Made by a program: the position numbers and the translations under genes
Part shown: one piece after another, positions 53,278 through 62,049 of the stretch
Position numbering within the stretch: the stretch's first letter is position 1
Layout of the letters: every line of letters begins with the position of its first letter
Assembly: GCF_001038625.1 (NCBI RefSeq)
Contig: NZ_CP011803.1
Location: forward strand, 186,001-250,000
DNA length: 64,000 nt
From: Clostridium carboxidivorans P7
GTDB taxonomy: Bacteria > Bacillota > Clostridia > Clostridiales > Clostridiaceae
Direction of reading: 5' to 3'
Notes under the pieces: generated by a model
Database searches by the model: none
The model's input: the letters and a program-made list of their open reading frames with translations, nothing else
What the model was told of the DNA's origin: nothing

Positions 53278-55788
53278 ATGAATAAAAAAGTATTGATAGT
53301 TGGGGGAGTAGCTGGAGGTGCTTCAGCTGCTGCTAGGCTTAGAAGGCTGGACGAAAATTTAGACATAATAATGTTTGAAAAAGGACAGTATATTTCATTT
53401 GCAAACTGTGGACTTCCTTATTATATAGGCGAAAGAATAAAAGAAAGAGAAAAACTTTTGGTTCAAACTCCAGAAGCAATGAAGGAAAGATTTAATATAG
53501 ATGTCAGAGTAAATAGTGAAGTGGTTTCTATAGATTCTAAAAACAAAAAAGTAACAGTATACAGCAAGGATAAAGGTGAGTACAATGAAAACTATGACTA
53601 TTTAATTTTATCACCAGGAGCATCACCTTTAAAACCTCCTATAGAAGGTATAAATAGCAAAAAAATATTTACATTAAGAACTGTACCAGATACAGATAAA
53701 ATAAAGGCTTATGTAGATGATCAAAATGTTAAAAATGCAGTAGTTATAGGTGGAGGCTATATAGGGGTTGAAATGGCTGAAAACCTTAAAGAAAGGGGAT
53801 TAAATGTAGCATTAGTTGAAGCTGCACCTCATATATTAGCACCTTTTGATTCTGATATGGTTACTTTTGCAGAAAAGGAATTAGAGGATAATGGTGTTGG
53901 AGTTATTTTAAATGATGGAGTTAAGGCTTTTAAAGAAGAACATAATGGCATAAATGTAATGTTGAACAGTGGAAAATGTTTGTATGCTGACATAGTTATA
54001 CTTGCTATTGGTGTGAAACCTGACACTGAATTTTTAAAGGATTCAGGTTTAGAATTTGGACCAAAAGGTCATATAGTAGTAAACAGCAATATGGAAACAA
54101 GCTTGCAAAATATATATGCTGTAGGTGACGCTGTAGAAGTAGTTGATTTTGTGAATCAGAGTAAAACTGCCATAGCATTAGCTGGTCCTGCAAATAAACA
54201 GGGAAGAATTGCAGCAGATAACGTATGTGGATTAAATTCAAAGTATAAAGGTACTATGGGAACAGCAATTATAAAAGTATTTGGAATTACAGGTGCAAGT
54301 ACAGGAAATAATGAAAGAACCTTGAAAAGCAAAAACATACCTTATAAAGTTATATACATTCATCCACAATCCAGTGCATCTTATTATCCAGGAGCATCTC
54401 CTATGTCTATAAAGCTTATATTCAATGGAGAAGGAAAAATTCTTGGAGCTCAGGCTTTTGGATATGCTGGAGTTGATAAAAGAATTGATGATATAGCAGT
54501 TGTTATGAGGCTTAAGGGAACCATTTATGATTTAGAGGAATTGGAACTCGCTTATGCACCGCCTTATTCTTCAGCAAAGGATCCAGTAAATATGGCAGGT
54601 TTTGTAGCTGAAAATGTGCTAAACGGAAGAATGAATTCAATAGTTCCAGAAGATATAGACAATAGAAATAGAGATAACAGTGTGCTTGTAGATGTAAGAA
54701 CGGATTTAGAATTTGACAATGGACATATTGAAGGCGCTTTAAACTTACCTGTAGATGACTTAAGAGAATTAAAAAATAAATTGGAAAAAGACAAGGAAAT
54801 ATTAATATACTGTCAGGTAGGTCTTAGAGGATACATTGCATCTAGAATTTTAACTGCTCATGGATTTAATGTAAAAAATTTAACTGGAGGATATAAGACT
54901 TACTCTATGAGTAAATTTAAACCTGCAGATGTAGTAATGAATAAAAATGATAAAGGCAGCTTCATTAATTTTAAAACAAATGTTATGGAAGAAGTAAGCT
55001 TGGAAAGTGATGGAAATGAGTATAATGAACAAAAAGAAGAAAGTTTTAATAAGACTTTAGATGCTTGTGGCTTATGCTGTCCTGGACCATTAATGCAAGT
55101 TGGTAAAAGTATTGAAGATATGAAAGAAGGAGAAGTTTTAAAAGTTACTGCATCAGATCCTGGATTTTATGAAGATATAAAATCTTGGTGTAAAACTACA
55201 AACAATGAATTGTTAAATAGAAAAAAGGATAAAGGAAATGTAGAAGCACTTATAAGAAAAGGTAAAAAAAAACTAATGAATAGTAATGATATGAACTCAA
55301 ATAGTGAAGTATTACAAAAAGATAATAAAACTATGGTGGTTTTTAGTGGAGACTTAGATAAAGCTATAGCATCTTTCATAATAGCTAATGGTGCAGCTTC
55401 CATGGGTAAAAAAGTTACTATGTTCTTTACTTTCTGGGGACTTAACATACTTAGAAAACCTGAAAAGATTAAAACAGATAAAGGTCTTATGGATAAAATG
55501 TTTAGTATGATGATGCCAAGAGGAAGTAAAAAATTAGGACTTTCCAAGATGAACATGTGCGGCATGGGTGCAAAAATGATTAGAAAGGTTATGAAGGATA
55601 AGAATGTAAACTCCCTTGAAGAATTAATACAGTCAGCTATAAATTCAGGTATAGAAATAGTAGCTTGTCAGATGTCAATGGATGTTATGGGAATAAAAAA
55701 GGAAGAATTAATTGAGGGAGTAAAAATAGGAGGAGTAGGTTATTATTTAGGAGAAGCAGAGGATTCCAATGTAAATTTATTTATCTAG
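53278..55788 (+). CDS. CoA-disulfide/persulfide reductase fused to rhodanese, TusA and DsrE domains
   Basis: An 836-residue four-domain sulfur protein. Residues 1-~450 are an FAD-dependent CoA-disulfide reductase (GGVAGGASAAARLRR; single active Cys44 in SFANCGLPYY). Residues ~460-555 are a rhodanese domain with Cys512 in YCQVGLRG. Residues ~595-665 are a TusA/SirA domain with Cys601 in CCPGPLM. Residues ~685-836 are a DsrE/DsrF-like domain with Cys797 in ACQMSMDVMG. All four sulfur-carrying cysteines are present, so sulfane sulfur could pass along one chain and be reduced by NAD(P)H. ArsR is directly upstream; GAGGAGG precedes the ATG. Confidence 0.92.
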   Translation: MNKKVLIVGGVAGGASAAARLRRLDENLDIIMFEKGQYISFANCGLPYYIGERIKEREKLLVQTPEAMKERFNIDVRVNSEVVSIDSKNKKVTVYSKDKGEYNENYDYLILSPGASPLKPPIEGINSKKIFTLRTVPDTDKIKAYVDDQNVKNAVVIGGGYIGVEMAENLKERGLNVALVEAAPHILAPFDSDMVTFAEKELEDNGVGVILNDGVKAFKEEHNGINVMLNSGKCLYADIVILAIGVKPDTEFLKDSGLEFGPKGHIVVNSNMETSLQNIYAVGDAVEVVDFVNQSKTAIALAGPANKQGRIAADNVCGLNSKYKGTMGTAIIKVFGITGASTGNNERTLKSKNIPYKVIYIHPQSSASYYPGASPMSIKLIFNGEGKILGAQAFGYAGVDKRIDDIAVVMRLKGTIYDLEELELAYAPPYSSAKDPVNMAGFVAENVLNGRMNSIVPEDIDNRNRDNSVLVDVRTDLEFDNGHIEGALNLPVDDLRELKNKLEKDKEILIYCQVGLRGYIASRILTAHGFNVKNLTGGYKTYSMSKFKPADVVMNKNDKGSFINFKTNVMEEVSLESDGNEYNEQKEESFNKTLDACGLCCPGPLMQVGKSIEDMKEGEVLKVTASDPGFYEDIKSWCKTTNNELLNRKKDKGNVEALIRKGKKKLMNSNDMNSNSEVLQKDNKTMVVFSGDLDKAIASFIIANGAASMGKKVTMFFTFWGLNILRKPEKIKTDKGLMDKMFSMMMPRGSKKLGLSKMNMCGMGAKMIRKVMKDKNVNSLEELIQSAINSGIEIVACQMSMDVMGIKKEELIEGVKIGGVGYYLGEAEDSNVNLFI

Positions 55789-55860
55789 AAGATCTTTATA
55801 ATATCTTCATAAAAAAATGCTATTATTACCTCAAGTAAATAAACAGGAGGTAATTAAATT

Positions 55861-56346
55861 ATGAGTATTACACATTATATGTCTCTTTTAGCAGATAACC
55901 AGCCTTGGAATCTTATAATATTTATGGCAATACCAGTTATAATGGCTGAAACCCTTACAATTACAGAATTTTTTATTGTGTTTAACAGATTAAAAAGTGG
56001 AGGAATTAGAACTTTAAACAAAATTGTAGGTATTTTTGATGGATTTTATTTTACAGGTATCTTTATATATTTGTTTATGAATGCTGTATTACCATTAACT
56101 CAAAGTGGTGGATGGCATACTTGGGTGGATGTTGTAGCAGTAGGTTTCTATCTAAGTGGTGTTCTATTCCTTCTTCCAATAGCACTTATGGAGCTTGGAA
56201 TTTTATTTAGAGGAAAAACCGATGAAGAAAAGATGAAGATTCATTTTATTTTAGTCAGTGGGTTTTTAGTAGTTGCTCATGTGGCAATGATATTTGGTAT
56301 GGTAAATCCTGAAATAGTAGGAAGCATGTCAAACATGAAAATGTAG
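55861..56346 (+). CDS. Membrane protein of unknown function in the persulfide operon
   Basis: A 161-residue protein with four predicted membrane helices. Glu and Thr residues in the first helices (MAETLTITEFFIVFNR) and His residues (GGWHTW; VVAHVAMIFGM) could bind metal or heme, but this is speculation. It resembles small permease-like proteins (DUF6803-like) found with CoADR genes. ACAGGAGGT is well placed before the ATG. It is 72 bp after the CoADR fusion and ends at a strong terminator, so it is the third gene of the operon. Confidence 0.72.
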   Translation: MSITHYMSLLADNQPWNLIIFMAIPVIMAETLTITEFFIVFNRLKSGGIRTLNKIVGIFDGFYFTGIFIYLFMNAVLPLTQSGGWHTWVDVVAVGFYLSGVLFLLPIALMELGILFRGKTDEEKMKIHFILVSGFLVVAHVAMIFGMVNPEIVGSMSNMKM

Positions 56347-56356
56347 AAAAGTAATA

Positions 56357-56413
56357 AAAGAAGCTATGTTGTCTAATGTTTTTTAATCATTAGACACTAT
56401 AGCTTCTTTTTAT
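56357..56413 (+). terminator. Terminator after the persulfide operon
   Basis: AAAAGAAGCTAT / ATAGCTTCTTTT outer stem and GTCTAATG / CATTAGAC inner stem, with a T-run at the end. Confidence 0.9.
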
Positions 56414-56570
56414 ATTGAACTACATTTTTTAATTTTGTAATATTTTTTAGCTCTAAATACAACAATGAATTAAATTGCATTTAATATAAAAATTACTTCC
56501 ATAATATTCATGAATATAATATAATTTATTAGAGTAAAACGAAATGTATCTAAATTTAGGGGGAATTATC

Positions 56571-57833
56571 ATGTTTTGTACGAGTTGCGGTAAAGAGTTA
56601 AAACAAGGTGCAAAGTTTTGTACATATTGTGGAACGCATGTTCCAGGTAATGGCATCAAATCTAAGCACAATAATTTAAATAATGATGATTTAGATGTAA
56701 GTAAAAAACATAAAACTACTAATGAAAGTGTATATGCTAAACAAAATCAAACTAAACAATCTGAAAAGAATGGGAATCAGTTTAATGATTTAAAAAGTGA
56801 AAATGTAAATACTGAAAATGGCAGTAAAAAAATATATATAGCAATAGCATCTGTAGCAATTATTGGTTTAATTACAATTTGCGGTATGTTTTTTATAAAC
56901 AATAATTCTTCATTGTTTGGAAATAAGAAAAATGCACAAACACAGAGTGTAAATGAAGATAAAAAGTTTTCTGGAAAGGATAACAATGATAAAAAATCTA
57001 ATGATATAAATTTGGGAATAACTTCAGGAAACCTTATAAATTGCTGCTTTGTTTTAGAAGATAAAGGGACAATTTATTATTCTAATTTTTCTCAAGGATT
57101 TAAATTATATAAAATGACATCAGATGGACTTAATGTAAGTCAAATGAATGGTGAAGATTCAGGATATTTTACTCAAAATAGGGAGTATATTTATTATTCT
57201 AATGATACTGATGGAGGAAAAATTTACAGTATTAAAAAAGATGGAAGTGCAAAGACAAAGATTTGTGATGATAAAGCTTCTTATTTACAATTTGTAGATG
57301 ATTTCATATATTATAAAAATGAAAGTGATGGTGGGAAAGTATATAAAATATCTTCAGGTGGAAATTCAAGACAATCAATTTCAGATTCCTGTGATATATA
57401 CAATGTTTCTTCAGGATATTTATATTACCTTAAAGATGGAAAATTGAAAAAGAAAAATTTGAAGGATGGAGAAGAAAAATTAGTAGGATATTCTGTTTCA
57501 AAAATGATTGTAGATAATAATGAAATTTACTACACTGACAATGGAGAAAATGGACTTTATAAAATGGATTCTAGCGGAAACAACAAAACTCAAATATGCA
57601 GTGATAATGTTCCTATATTTAATGTAGTTGGAAATGAGATATTTTATAGAAATAAGTCAGATGATAACAAGTTATATAAAATTACTGTAGAAGGGAATGA
57701 CAAAAAGAAAATTTCAGAGACACCAGTTGTACTTATAATTTCAGCTGGAGATTATATATATTGTAATGCAATGGACAAGACTATGTTTAAGATTAAAAAG
57801 GATGGAACAGATCAACAGGCTATATTAAAGTAA
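56571..57833 (+). CDS. Zinc-ribbon, membrane-anchored DUF5050-type protein
   Basis: A 420-residue protein. The N-terminus is a zinc ribbon (CTSCGKELKQGAKFCTYCG). A hydrophilic linker and one membrane segment follow (IYIAIASVAIIGLITICGMFF, ~residues 85-105). The outside C-terminal domain (~155-420) is built of repeats with the pattern IYYxN...GGKIYxIKKDG. These repeats are typical of DUF5050 propeller-like domains. It has no enzyme motif and is probably a surface sensor or wall-associated protein. AGGGGGAA precedes ATG 56571. The next gene starts 56 bp on and may be co-transcribed. Confidence 0.82.
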   Translation: MFCTSCGKELKQGAKFCTYCGTHVPGNGIKSKHNNLNNDDLDVSKKHKTTNESVYAKQNQTKQSEKNGNQFNDLKSENVNTENGSKKIYIAIASVAIIGLITICGMFFINNNSSLFGNKKNAQTQSVNEDKKFSGKDNNDKKSNDINLGITSGNLINCCFVLEDKGTIYYSNFSQGFKLYKMTSDGLNVSQMNGEDSGYFTQNREYIYYSNDTDGGKIYSIKKDGSAKTKICDDKASYLQFVDDFIYYKNESDGGKVYKISSGGNSRQSISDSCDIYNVSSGYLYYLKDGKLKKKNLKDGEEKLVGYSVSKMIVDNNEIYYTDNGENGLYKMDSSGNNKTQICSDNVPIFNVVGNEIFYRNKSDDNKLYKITVEGNDKKKISETPVVLIISAGDYIYCNAMDKTMFKIKKDGTDQQAILK

Positions 57834-57889
57834 GATAATTACATTTTTATAATTAACAAATGAGGAATTAAAAGGGGGACAATTATAAT

Positions 57890-59332
57890 ATGAAAAGTAA
57901 GAAATTATTATCAACAATTTTACTTTTATCAATTTTAACATTACAAGGAGTCAATATAGGAGTTAATAAAGTCCATGCTGATTCAAACCAAGTTCAAGAT
58001 ATAACCAGGCTTGGAGGAGCAGATAGATTTGATACATCAGCTAAAATAGCAAGTTATGGATGGAGTCATTCAGATAATGTAGTATTAGCAGATGCAGAAG
58101 GTAATGACGCTTTTGCAGATGCTATAACAGGCACATCTTTAGCCTACTATTTAGATTGTCCTATACTCTTAACAAATGTAAATAGTACTCCAGATGTAAT
58201 TAAACAGGAAATTACTAAGCTGGGAGCTAAAAATATTTACATATTAGGTGGAACTGGAGTTGTATCTAAATCACAGGAAAATCTTCTTAAGTCAAGTGGA
58301 TACAATGTAAAGAGGATATCTGGTTTAGACAGATATGAGACTGCATGTAAGGCAGCAGATGAATTAAATTCTAAGTCGAAAATTACAAAAGTTTACATAG
58401 CGCCAGGAAACAGTTTTCAATATGCTTTAACTGCAGCACCATATGCTGCTAGAGAAAATGCTGCAATACTATTTGCAGATGGTAACAGTCTTAATAATAT
58501 AACTAAAAATGAGCTTGTAAAATTAGGAATTAAAGATGTATCTATAATAGGCACATATAGTTCATATACTATTGAGAGTCAATTAAAAACTTTAGGAATT
58601 AATTACCTTAGAGTAAATGGAACTACATGTCAAAGTGTAGCATCAAACCTTATGAATGTGAACGGCAATAATGTAAGTGGCATGGCTGTGGCTAGTGATT
58701 CAATATTTCCTGATGCACTTTCTGGATCTGTAATAGCAGCTAAAAATAATTACAGCATTCTTCTTACAGGTAAGAATTTTAATTACACTGTTAATGATAA
58801 TATGAAGCATGCAATTATATATGGACAAGCAGGTGCGGTAAGTGAGTCTATAGAAAATCATATAAAAAATGCAGGGTATACTAAAGATATTTCCGATGAT
58901 GAAATTTATCAGTTGTATGAAAATTCTCAAGTAGTAGTAGAAGACATATTTTTATCCATAGACCGTAAGGAAAAGATATATTCAGATAATGGTAAATTAT
59001 ATTTTCCTACTTCACAGCAATATAGCACTAAGGAAAAAATTGAAAACTCCATTTCAAATTATTATACTAAAGATTATGTGCCAACTATAATGAAGCGTAT
59101 TCCATTTGCAACTATAAATGATAGAGGTGTACTTCCAGAAGGAAATATAGGCTGGATGTTTATAGATAGTAAAGAAACGTTGAAAAGCAGAAATAACATT
59201 GATAGTAACACTATAGAAGTTAATTATGCAGAAACTAGCAGTATGATGCTTAATATATCAAATATAAAAGTTACTCTAAAATTTGAGGATAACAGATGGA
59301 AAATATTCAATATTGAGCGATTTGATCAATAA
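57890..59332 (+). CDS. Exported cell-wall-binding-repeat-2 protein with a novel C-terminal domain
   Basis: A 480-residue secreted protein. A signal peptide (residues 1-31, ending near VHA-DS) precedes three tandem cell wall binding repeat 2 (CWB2) units: ITRLGGADRFDTSAKIA at ~38, ISGLDRYETACKAADEL at ~143, and a degenerate third beginning RVNGTTCQSVASNLM near 238. Such repeats hold clostridial surface proteins on the wall through the PSII-type polymer. The last ~140 residues (from SDDEIYQLYENSQ) are not CWB2; an IseA-like (endopeptidase inhibitor) fold is possible but unproven. AAAGGGGG precedes the ATG. Confidence 0.85.
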   Translation: MKSKKLLSTILLLSILTLQGVNIGVNKVHADSNQVQDITRLGGADRFDTSAKIASYGWSHSDNVVLADAEGNDAFADAITGTSLAYYLDCPILLTNVNSTPDVIKQEITKLGAKNIYILGGTGVVSKSQENLLKSSGYNVKRISGLDRYETACKAADELNSKSKITKVYIAPGNSFQYALTAAPYAARENAAILFADGNSLNNITKNELVKLGIKDVSIIGTYSSYTIESQLKTLGINYLRVNGTTCQSVASNLMNVNGNNVSGMAVASDSIFPDALSGSVIAAKNNYSILLTGKNFNYTVNDNMKHAIIYGQAGAVSESIENHIKNAGYTKDISDDEIYQLYENSQVVVEDIFLSIDRKEKIYSDNGKLYFPTSQQYSTKEKIENSISNYYTKDYVPTIMKRIPFATINDRGVLPEGNIGWMFIDSKETLKSRNNIDSNTIEVNYAETSSMMLNISNIKVTLKFEDNRWKIFNIERFDQ

Positions 59333-59336
59333 TAAA

Positions 59337-59370
59337 AAGAAAGTGGTACAAAAAATGTACCGCTTTTTTA
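59337..59370 (+). terminator. Bidirectional terminator between the CWB2 and SOD genes
   Basis: AAAGTGGTAC / GTACCGCTTT (one G-T pair) with a seven-base loop; A-run before and TTTAA after. Confidence 0.85.
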
Positions 59371-60024
59371 AATGTACCATATAGGGCATATAGAATTATT
59401 GCCAAAGCACCTAAGATTGTTCAATGTAGATTTGATTAAATAGTATTTTTCAAGTCTTTCATTTACTATTTTCCAATTTATATTTTCTATAAATATTTGA
59501 ATGTATTTTTTTCTATCTGTCTGAAAATCTATGAAATAAGCATGTTCATATACATCCATGACAAGTAGAGGATAACAGTTCCACAAGGCTCCAACATCGT
59601 GAGCATCAGAACCTATGATATGGAGTTTATTATCTATAGGATCTATGACTAAAATAGCCCAACCTCTCATGGAGAGCCCTACATTTGTTAAATACTCCTT
59701 GAAATTTTCAAAGCTTTTAAAATCTCTCGTTATTAAATTAAGTATTTCACCATAGGGTTTTTTAAAACTATTACATATATTTTCGAAATATAATTGGTGA
59801 AGGGTAATTCCATCTAAAGCATAAGTTTCTCCTAATTTAAGACTTCTCATATTGCTATAAGTTGAATTACCTTCACCGTATTTTCTAGCATCTACAGGAA
59901 AATTCCACAGTTCGTTTAATTTCTTTACGTATCCAGAATATAATTTATAATGCTGCATTAATTGATCTTCGGTAATACCTTTTACAGTAGAAAAATTAAA
60001 ATTCATAGGCTCTAATTTAAACAA
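59368..60024 (-). CDS. Iron/manganese superoxide dismutase family protein
   Basis: A 218-residue SodA-family protein. All four expected metal ligands are visible: His in QLMQHYKLYSG, His in GITLHQLYFEN, and Asp and His in VMDVYEHAYFIDF. The second-shell region is unusual (IIGSDAHDVGALWN), with His where many enzymes have Gln. The C-terminal tail (FGNNSICPIWYI) extends beyond the usual end. Metal choice and activity are therefore uncertain. It has no signal peptide. It lies after the GH13 gene on the same strand, with a 77-bp gap. Confidence 0.85.
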   Translation of the reverse strand: MFKLEPMNFNFSTVKGITEDQLMQHYKLYSGYVKKLNELWNFPVDARKYGEGNSTYSNMRSLKLGETYALDGITLHQLYFENICNSFKKPYGEILNLITRDFKSFENFKEYLTNVGLSMRGWAILVIDPIDNKLHIIGSDAHDVGALWNCYPLLVMDVYEHAYFIDFQTDRKKYIQIFIENINWKIVNERLEKYYLIKSTLNNLRCFGNNSICPIWYI

Positions 60025-60101
60025 TGAAAAAATCTCCTTAAAATTTCTTACTCAATATTCATACTATATATTTTATTAAAGTACTCAATAAATTGTGATA
60101 T

Positions 60102-62033
60102 TTAATTTCCGATATATAGTTTTGCATCTAAAGGTTTAATAAAAAGATTAAGTTCATTATTATCAAAAGCTATCTTATCACATTTGTCTAGTAAGTTAGT
60201 TAAATTACTGTATTTATAGTTGTCCATATTTATTTTAATATTGCAGCCTTCAGTTGGACTCTTATTTACTAGTATGAGACACAAAGAATTTTCACAAGGA
60301 ATATTAAATTCATCTTCATTATTATCTATATAACGAAAATAACCATATACATTATCAGAAAAGTACATTTGTTTCCATTTTCCTGTTCTCAAGGCTTTGT
60401 TATCATTTCTTATATGAATTAAGTTTTTATACCAATTTAATATTTTCTTATTTTCAAATCCCCAAGGATAGGTAGCTCTATTATAAGGATCTTTAAGTCC
60501 TTCAAGTCCTGCTTCATCTCCATAATATAAAAGAGGGACCCCTGGAAATGTAAATTGGATCAATGTTACTATTTTTAATAACTTAAAACATATATCATCC
60601 AAATTATTAAAGGAATTTACCATGTAATTATTAGCAATTTGTTTAAGTAATGTGTAAGTTCTTTCAACATCATGACTTCCAATAAGATTAACTAAGGAAT
60701 AAAAATTATGGTGAGGATAATTTTCATATAAACTCATAAATTTATTGTGTAAAGTTTCAGCGTTTATATTGTTCCACAGAAAATTTAAAAGGCAATCTCT
60801 CATTAAATAATTAGTTACAGAATCCAGCTCTTTTCCTAAAAAGTATTCTCTTCTTTTGCTGTAACTTACTTTATTTGAAGCATCTTCCCAGACTTCACCT
60901 ATAACTATAGAATCTGAATTTTTCTTGGAGCTTATCTTTTTTAATTCTTTTATGAATTCGTCAGGAAGTTCATCTGCAACGTCTAATCTCCAGCCTTTTA
61001 CTCCAGCATCCATCCAGTGATTTATAACGCTATCTTCATCCCTTACAATATAATTTAAGTAATCCTCATTCAGTTCATTGACATTTGGCAAATCGGATAC
61101 TCCCCACCAGCATTCATATTCATTGGGATAGTTTTTGAAATTATACCAGGAGTAATATTTAGAATCCTTTGATTGATATGCTCCTAAAGAATCATAATTG
61201 TTATATTTGTTAAAATATAAACTGTCAGAGCCTGTGTGACTGAAAACTCCATCCAGAATTATACTTATACCTCTTAAGGAAGCTTCTTTTACAAGTAGTT
61301 TAAATAAGCTTTCATCACCAAACATACTGTCTATTTTTTTATAGTTACCAGTATCGTATTTATGATTGCTGCGTGCCTCAAATATAGGATTAAAATAAAT
61401 AACGTTCACACCTAAATTTTTCAAATAGTCAAGCTTTTTTAGAACACCATTTAAATTTCCTCCATAAAAATCCCATCTTAATATTTCATTGGTTTCAGGA
61501 TTTCGTATATACATAGGTTTATCATACCAATTACCATAGATAAAAGTATTTTTTTTAGGATTCAATATAGAGTTATCAGCATTTCCATTAAAAAACCTAT
61601 CTACAAATATTTGGTAAATTGTAGAATTTTTAAACCAGTTAGGTGTACTATATCCTTTTTCGAAAACTGTGATTTGATAAGGAAGAGGAGAGCTTTCATA
61701 AAGGTCTCCTTTTCCACCAGACAATAAAGAATTATTTCCATAATAAAGAACTTTATTATCTATCCACACTTCAAAATAGTAGAAAAGTAAAGAAGGATTA
61801 GCTGGAGTTTTTAAATTAAAATTAAAGACAGTTTTATCATTTTCTTTAAATTCAAAGTTCATAGGATAATAATTTTTATTATAATCATCAAATATCACTA
61901 GCTTGACAACATTAACATAAGAATTTGCAGTTATTTCAATTCTAAGGTGAATATCTTTGTCACATTCAACTGCACCAAAAGGACATCTAAAAAAGGAATC
62001 CCAGGAATTGTGTAAAATTGAAATTGAGTTCAT
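60102..62033 (-). CDS. GH13 alpha-glycosidase (neopullulanase/cyclomaltodextrinase type)
   Basis: A 643-residue cytoplasmic alpha-amylase-family enzyme. An N-terminal Ig-like/CBM34 part (~1-120) precedes the barrel. The catalytic residues are present: nucleophile Asp in GWRLDVADE, acid Glu in VIGEVWED, and the transition-state Asp in LIGSHDVERT. No signal peptide is seen. It likely debranches or trims maltodextrins or glycogen inside the cell. It starts 16 bp after the glycogen phosphorylase gene, with GGAGGG as ribosome site, so the two act together in polysaccharide breakdown. Confidence 0.92.
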   Translation of the reverse strand: MNSISILHNSWDSFFRCPFGAVECDKDIHLRIEITANSYVNVVKLVIFDDYNKNYYPMNFEFKENDKTVFNFNLKTPANPSLLFYYFEVWIDNKVLYYGNNSLLSGGKGDLYESSPLPYQITVFEKGYSTPNWFKNSTIYQIFVDRFFNGNADNSILNPKKNTFIYGNWYDKPMYIRNPETNEILRWDFYGGNLNGVLKKLDYLKNLGVNVIYFNPIFEARSNHKYDTGNYKKIDSMFGDESLFKLLVKEASLRGISIILDGVFSHTGSDSLYFNKYNNYDSLGAYQSKDSKYYSWYNFKNYPNEYECWWGVSDLPNVNELNEDYLNYIVRDEDSVINHWMDAGVKGWRLDVADELPDEFIKELKKISSKKNSDSIVIGEVWEDASNKVSYSKRREYFLGKELDSVTNYLMRDCLLNFLWNNINAETLHNKFMSLYENYPHHNFYSLVNLIGSHDVERTYTLLKQIANNYMVNSFNNLDDICFKLLKIVTLIQFTFPGVPLLYYGDEAGLEGLKDPYNRATYPWGFENKKILNWYKNLIHIRNDNKALRTGKWKQMYFSDNVYGYFRYIDNNEDEFNIPCENSLCLILVNKSPTEGCNIKINMDNYKYSNLTNLLDKCDKIAFDNNELNLFIKPLDAKLYIGN

Positions 62034-62049
62034 TTAGTGTCCCTCCAAT

